This document shows positions 5,118 to 8,240 of a stretch of DNA of 8,240 nt, in pieces. The notes beneath the pieces are model-generated. The model saw nothing but the letters and a program-made list of their open reading frames with translations. It was not told where the DNA came from and ran no database searches. A program made the translations under genes and the position numbers. Source of the DNA: a bacterium (lineage in GTDB: Bacteria; Auribacterota; Auribacteria; Auribacterales; Auribacteraceae); contig JAGGZS010000166.1 of the NCBI GenBank assembly GCA_021161885.1, positions 1 through 8,240 on the forward strand, given 5' to 3'. Every line of letters starts with the position of its first letter. Position 1 is the stretch's first letter.

Positions 5118-5981
5118 ATGAAAAAAATAGGGATTATTGGCGGAAGCGGATTGTATGATATTGAAGGTATAGACAATTTGACTAAAAAAACGGTATCAAC
5201 ACCTTTGGGCGATCCGTCAGGAGATTACCATATAGGTTCTTTAAACGGAGTGGAAGTTGTCTTCCTGCCGAGACACGGCGCGAAACATAAAATTTTGCCC
5301 GGTGAAATTAATTACCGCGCAAATATTTACGGCTTTAAATCGCTTGGAGTGGAAGATATTTTGTCTGTAAGCGCGGTTGGAAGTTTGAAAGAAAATATTG
5401 CGCCTATGGATATGGTTATTCCCGACCAGTTTTTCGACCGCACAAACGGATTGCGCAGATCAACCTTCTTTGGCGGCGGTATAGCGGCTCATATAAGTTT
5501 TGCCGAACCGGTTTGCCCTATTCTCGCAAAAGCGTTATACGAAACATCCTCGTCCCTTGGCATTACAACCCATCAAGGCGGCACTTATCTTAATATGGAA
5601 GGGCCGGCGTTTTCTACCAAAGCCGAATCGCGTGTTTACAGGAGCTGGGGGATGGATATAATCGGAATGACCAACTTGGTTGAAGCAAAACTGGCAAGGG
5701 AAGCAGAGATTTGTTACGCCACTTTAGCTATGGTTACCGATTACGACTGCTGGCACGAATCACACGAACACGTTACTTTAGAAACTGTTGTGCAGTACCT
5801 TAGCAAAAACATCAAAAACGCAAAAAATATTTTAAAAACATTAATCGCAAAATTGCCGGATACATCAAAATGTTCGTGCAAAGAAGCGCTTAAAACCGCA
5901 ATTTTTACTAAACCTGAAAATATCGACAAAAAATGCGCAGATAAAATGGGTTTAATAATAGAAAAATATATTAAAAAGTAA
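5118..5981 (+). CDS. mtnP: S-methyl-5'-thioadenosine phosphorylase
   Basis: This enzyme cleaves methylthioadenosine with phosphate to adenine and methylthioribose-1-phosphate, in the methionine salvage pathway that clears the by-product of polyamine synthesis. The 287 residues match the family length. GIIGGSGLYD at the N-terminus supplies the phosphate-binding Ser10, PRHG gives Arg52/His53, and SAVGSL follows. MEGPAFST at 160-167 binds the ribose side. TDYDCW at 207-212 carries Asp208 and Asp210, which favour a 6-aminopurine base and so adenine over the hypoxanthine of methylthioinosine enzymes. A TTG at 5115 is in frame, but ATG 5118 is preferred because AAAGGAA (5104-5110) then has good spacing. 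A TATAAT at 5096-5101 is too close to the start, and lacks a -35, to be trusted. recD2 begins five bases after the stop. Confidence 0.95.
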   Translation: MKKIGIIGGSGLYDIEGIDNLTKKTVSTPLGDPSGDYHIGSLNGVEVVFLPRHGAKHKILPGEINYRANIYGFKSLGVEDILSVSAVGSLKENIAPMDMVIPDQFFDRTNGLRRSTFFGGGIAAHISFAEPVCPILAKALYETSSSLGITTHQGGTYLNMEGPAFSTKAESRVYRSWGMDIIGMTNLVEAKLAREAEICYATLAMVTDYDCWHESHEHVTLETVVQYLSKNIKNAKNILKTLIAKLPDTSKCSCKEALKTAIFTKPENIDKKCADKMGLIIEKYIKK

Positions 5982-5986
5982 GGTTG

Positions 5987-8176
5987 ATGGATAACGTAAA
6001 CCGATCTTCAAAAAACATAACACCAGTAACCCTAAAAGGGGTGATCCATAAAATTGTGTTTCTAAATAAAGAAAACAATTACGCAGTCGCCCGTTTCCTG
6101 CAGGACGGTAAAGACGAGCCTGTTACGGCAGTCGGTGTAATACCGGATATTGCCGAAGGAAAATATGGGGTCATATCCGGTAAATGGGAATACAACCAGA
6201 AATTCGGTCCTCAGATTTTTGTTAACTCATTTCGGGAATGCCGTCCTTCCACCTGCCAAGGAATAGAAAAATTTTTAGGTTCAGGGTTGATTGAAGGAAT
6301 AGGTCCTGAGATCGCTTCAAGAATAGTTGCTAAGTTCAAAGAAAAAACGCTCGATGTTATCGATAGCGAACCGGGACGGCTCAGCAACGTAGAAGGTATC
6401 GGCAAAAAAAGGCTTAAACAAATAGTAACCGCATGGCAGAAAAACCGCGATATGCGCAATATCCTAATCGCGTTAAACGATATGGGAATCTCTTCGGCTC
6501 TCGCCACGCGGATATATAATAAATATAATAAAGATACATTAAGCATTATTGATAAAAATCCTTACCGCCTTGCTTATGACCTTCACGGAGTCGGGTTCCG
6601 TAAAGCCGATGAAATAGCTGTTGCCACAGGAATTACCCCTGATTCACCCAAACGCATTGAAGCGGCTTTATACTACTGTTTATTCAATTTTACAGAAGAA
6701 GGCGATGTTTACACGCCTTACCGCAAACTTATCGATAAAACCGCTTATGAACTCAAAATACCCACTCATCTCGTTGAAGAAATTTGCCTGAAAATGGAAA
6801 CCGCTAAAAAAATATCCATTGAAAAATATAACGGCGACAAACTGGTCTATACTCAAGATATGTTTACTTATGAATCAACTATAGCCCAACGGTTAGCCAA
6901 AATGGCTGTAATGTATCCCGAACATAAAATATCCGTTACTGTGCCGGAACTTAAAAAATTAGCTTTAAAAATGAAAATAGAGATAGATAACGAACTGCCT
7001 GAACAGTTATCTCATATCTTAAACCGCAGGTTAGCCGTAGTTACCGGCGGACCGGGTACGGGAAAAACAACATTAGTAAAACTTATCCTATCCGTGCTGA
7101 CTGCGAAACATATATCCGTCTGTTTAGCCGCGCCTACAGGCAGAGCCGCCAAACGTATGCATGAAACAACCGGGTTCGACGCAATGACGGTTCACAGACT
7201 GCTTGAATATAATCCGGCAAAAAATATGTTTATGAAAAACGAGTATGATCCGCTGGATACAGATACGCTTATTCTCGATGAAACGTCTATGCTCGATATA
7301 ACCTGCTTATTCCATATATTAAAAGCGCTTCCGTCTGACTGCCGGCTTATTATGGTAGGCGACAGCGACCAGCTTCCGTCGGTAGGGCCAGGCGCGATAC
7401 TGCAGAACCTTGTGGATATAAAAAATGTGCCGAAAATAAAGTTGACCCGCATATACCGCCAAGCACAAAACAGTTATATCGTGCAAAACGCTCACAGGAT
7501 AAATCACGGGCAAAAATTATTGTTGCCGGACAGCGCCGCCGATTTTTTTTTCATAGAACAAAAATCAGCGGAATCATCTCTTAAAATTATCAAAAAAATT
7601 ATTAAAGAAAGAATTCCTAATAAATTTAAGTTTAACCCGTTGAATGATATACAGGTATTATCCCCCATGAAAAAAGGTATATTGGGAGTTGATTCACTTA
7701 ACGTTTGCCTGCAGGAACTGCTGAATAAATCTGTGATGTCGGTTTCGTATGCAAATAATATTTTTAAACTTGGCGATAAAGTTATGCAGACAAAAAATAA
7801 CTACGACCTTGATGTTTTTAACGGCGATATAGGTTTTATATCCAATATTGATGAAGAAGCAAAAGAAGTAACCATAAACTTTTACGGTAAACGAGTTGTT
7901 TACGAACAGTCATGGCTTGAGCAGGTTTGTTTAGCGTATGCCATATCAATCCATAAATCACAGGGAAGTGAATATCCGGCTGTTGTAATACCTCTTACTG
8001 TCCAGCATGTTATTATGCTTCAGAAAAATCTGCTTTATACCGCGGTTACCCGAGGAAAAAAACTTGTTGTTCTTGTGGGCGAAAAAGACGCGCTTTACAG
8101 ATGTCTTAACAACAACCGGATAACCCGTCGTTATTCACTTCTTGCCCAAAGAATTAAAAAAATTATCGGAAATTAA
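5987..8176 (+). CDS. recD2: RecD2-type ATP-dependent DNA helicase (SF1B)
   Basis: A 5'-to-3' DNA helicase of the RecD2/RecD-like family, found in bacteria without a RecBC partner for it and implicated in repair, mismatch correction or fork handling. The 729 residues fit the family. The N-terminal beta domain (about 14-82) is followed by helix-hairpin-helix units near 101-116 and 133-148 and by DLHGVGFRKADEIA near 198-211. Helicase motifs are complete: Walker A GGPGTGKTT at 354-362 (Lys360), motif Ia AAPTGRAAKRM at 381-391, DETSM at 431-435, GDSDQLPS at 458-465, IYRQ at 489-492, HKSQGSE at 656-662, and TAVTRG with Arg689. ATG 5987 is preferred over the in-frame TTG 5984, though its AAGG site is only three bases away; with the five-base gap to mtnP this suggests coupled translation. 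A run of nine T lies inside the gene at 7543-7551. Confidence 0.96.
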   Translation: MDNVNRSSKNITPVTLKGVIHKIVFLNKENNYAVARFLQDGKDEPVTAVGVIPDIAEGKYGVISGKWEYNQKFGPQIFVNSFRECRPSTCQGIEKFLGSGLIEGIGPEIASRIVAKFKEKTLDVIDSEPGRLSNVEGIGKKRLKQIVTAWQKNRDMRNILIALNDMGISSALATRIYNKYNKDTLSIIDKNPYRLAYDLHGVGFRKADEIAVATGITPDSPKRIEAALYYCLFNFTEEGDVYTPYRKLIDKTAYELKIPTHLVEEICLKMETAKKISIEKYNGDKLVYTQDMFTYESTIAQRLAKMAVMYPEHKISVTVPELKKLALKMKIEIDNELPEQLSHILNRRLAVVTGGPGTGKTTLVKLILSVLTAKHISVCLAAPTGRAAKRMHETTGFDAMTVHRLLEYNPAKNMFMKNEYDPLDTDTLILDETSMLDITCLFHILKALPSDCRLIMVGDSDQLPSVGPGAILQNLVDIKNVPKIKLTRIYRQAQNSYIVQNAHRINHGQKLLLPDSAADFFFIEQKSAESSLKIIKKIIKERIPNKFKFNPLNDIQVLSPMKKGILGVDSLNVCLQELLNKSVMSVSYANNIFKLGDKVMQTKNNYDLDVFNGDIGFISNIDEEAKEVTINFYGKRVVYEQSWLEQVCLAYAISIHKSQGSEYPAVVIPLTVQHVIMLQKNLLYTAVTRGKKLVVLVGEKDALYRCLNNNRITRRYSLLAQRIKKIIGN

Positions 8177-8188
8177 TCTAATTTTTGT

Positions 8189-8217
8189 TTGAATATTTTT
8201 ATACAAAAAAATATAAT
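8189..8217 (+). promoter_or_regulatory. near-consensus sigma70 promoter for a gene beyond the window
   Basis: TTGAAT (8189-8194) and a perfect TATAAT (8212-8217) are separated by 17 bases, with transcription expected from about 8224. It begins 12 bases after the recD2 stop. No recognisable terminator separates recD2 from it, so the next gene may receive both read-through and its own transcription. Confidence 0.5.
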
Positions 8218-8240
8218 TATTTTGCTATAAGTATCAAAGA

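Noticed and set aside
6211..6546. 111-residue minus-strand frame inside recD2
   Set aside because: It is antisense to helix-hairpin-helix coding sequence and has no recognisable domain.

Overview
The window is AT-rich and densely coded, with eight genes I regard as real. No mobile element, CRISPR array, tRNA or rRNA is visible. An outer-membrane-type lipoprotein signal on the first gene and a MurC-like Mur ligase point to a Gram-negative bacterium. The mix of tandem Hsp20 genes, an FmdB zinc ribbon, MtnP, RecD2 and the particular MurC-like paralogue would suit an AT-rich deltaproteobacterium-like (Desulfobacterota) or related lineage. That placement is an impression, not a proof.

Layout. (1) 102-1424, + strand: a lipoprotein with a transglutaminase-like/SirB1-like domain and four gapless TPRs. 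(2) 1411-2754, - strand: a four-gene stress-type operon, read right to left: two Hsp20 small heat-shock proteins, an FmdB-type zinc ribbon, and an 80-residue two-helix membrane protein. Its 3' end overlaps the lipoprotein gene tail to tail by 14 bases. (3) 2755-3099: a 345-base intergenic region between divergent genes. It is rich in inverted repeats and contains a good sigma70-type promoter for the next gene, with a 15-base palindrome in the spacer. (4) 3100-4485, + strand: a MurC-like Mur ligase that differs from MurC in several motifs. (5) 4603-4959, - strand: a stand-alone CheY-like receiver. (6) 5118-8176, + strand: mtnP (methylthioadenosine phosphorylase) and, five bases later, recD2 (SF1B helicase), apparently co-transcribed. 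(7) 8177-8240: a near-consensus promoter pointing at a gene beyond the window.

How the genes work together. The Hsp20 pair would hold unfolding proteins, and the co-transcribed zinc-ribbon and membrane proteins may share the stress response. MtnP (methionine/adenine salvage) and RecD2 (DNA repair) share a transcript without an obvious functional link. Four starts are refined here to an ATG just downstream of an alternative upstream TTG or GTG codon, because the Shine-Dalgarno spacing fits the ATG better (1653, 2275, 5118, 5987). I did not find a convincing new biological system. The most interesting items are the structured hsp20 leader region, the palindrome inside the Mur-ligase promoter, the atypical Mur ligase, and the small membrane protein with its FmdB partner.
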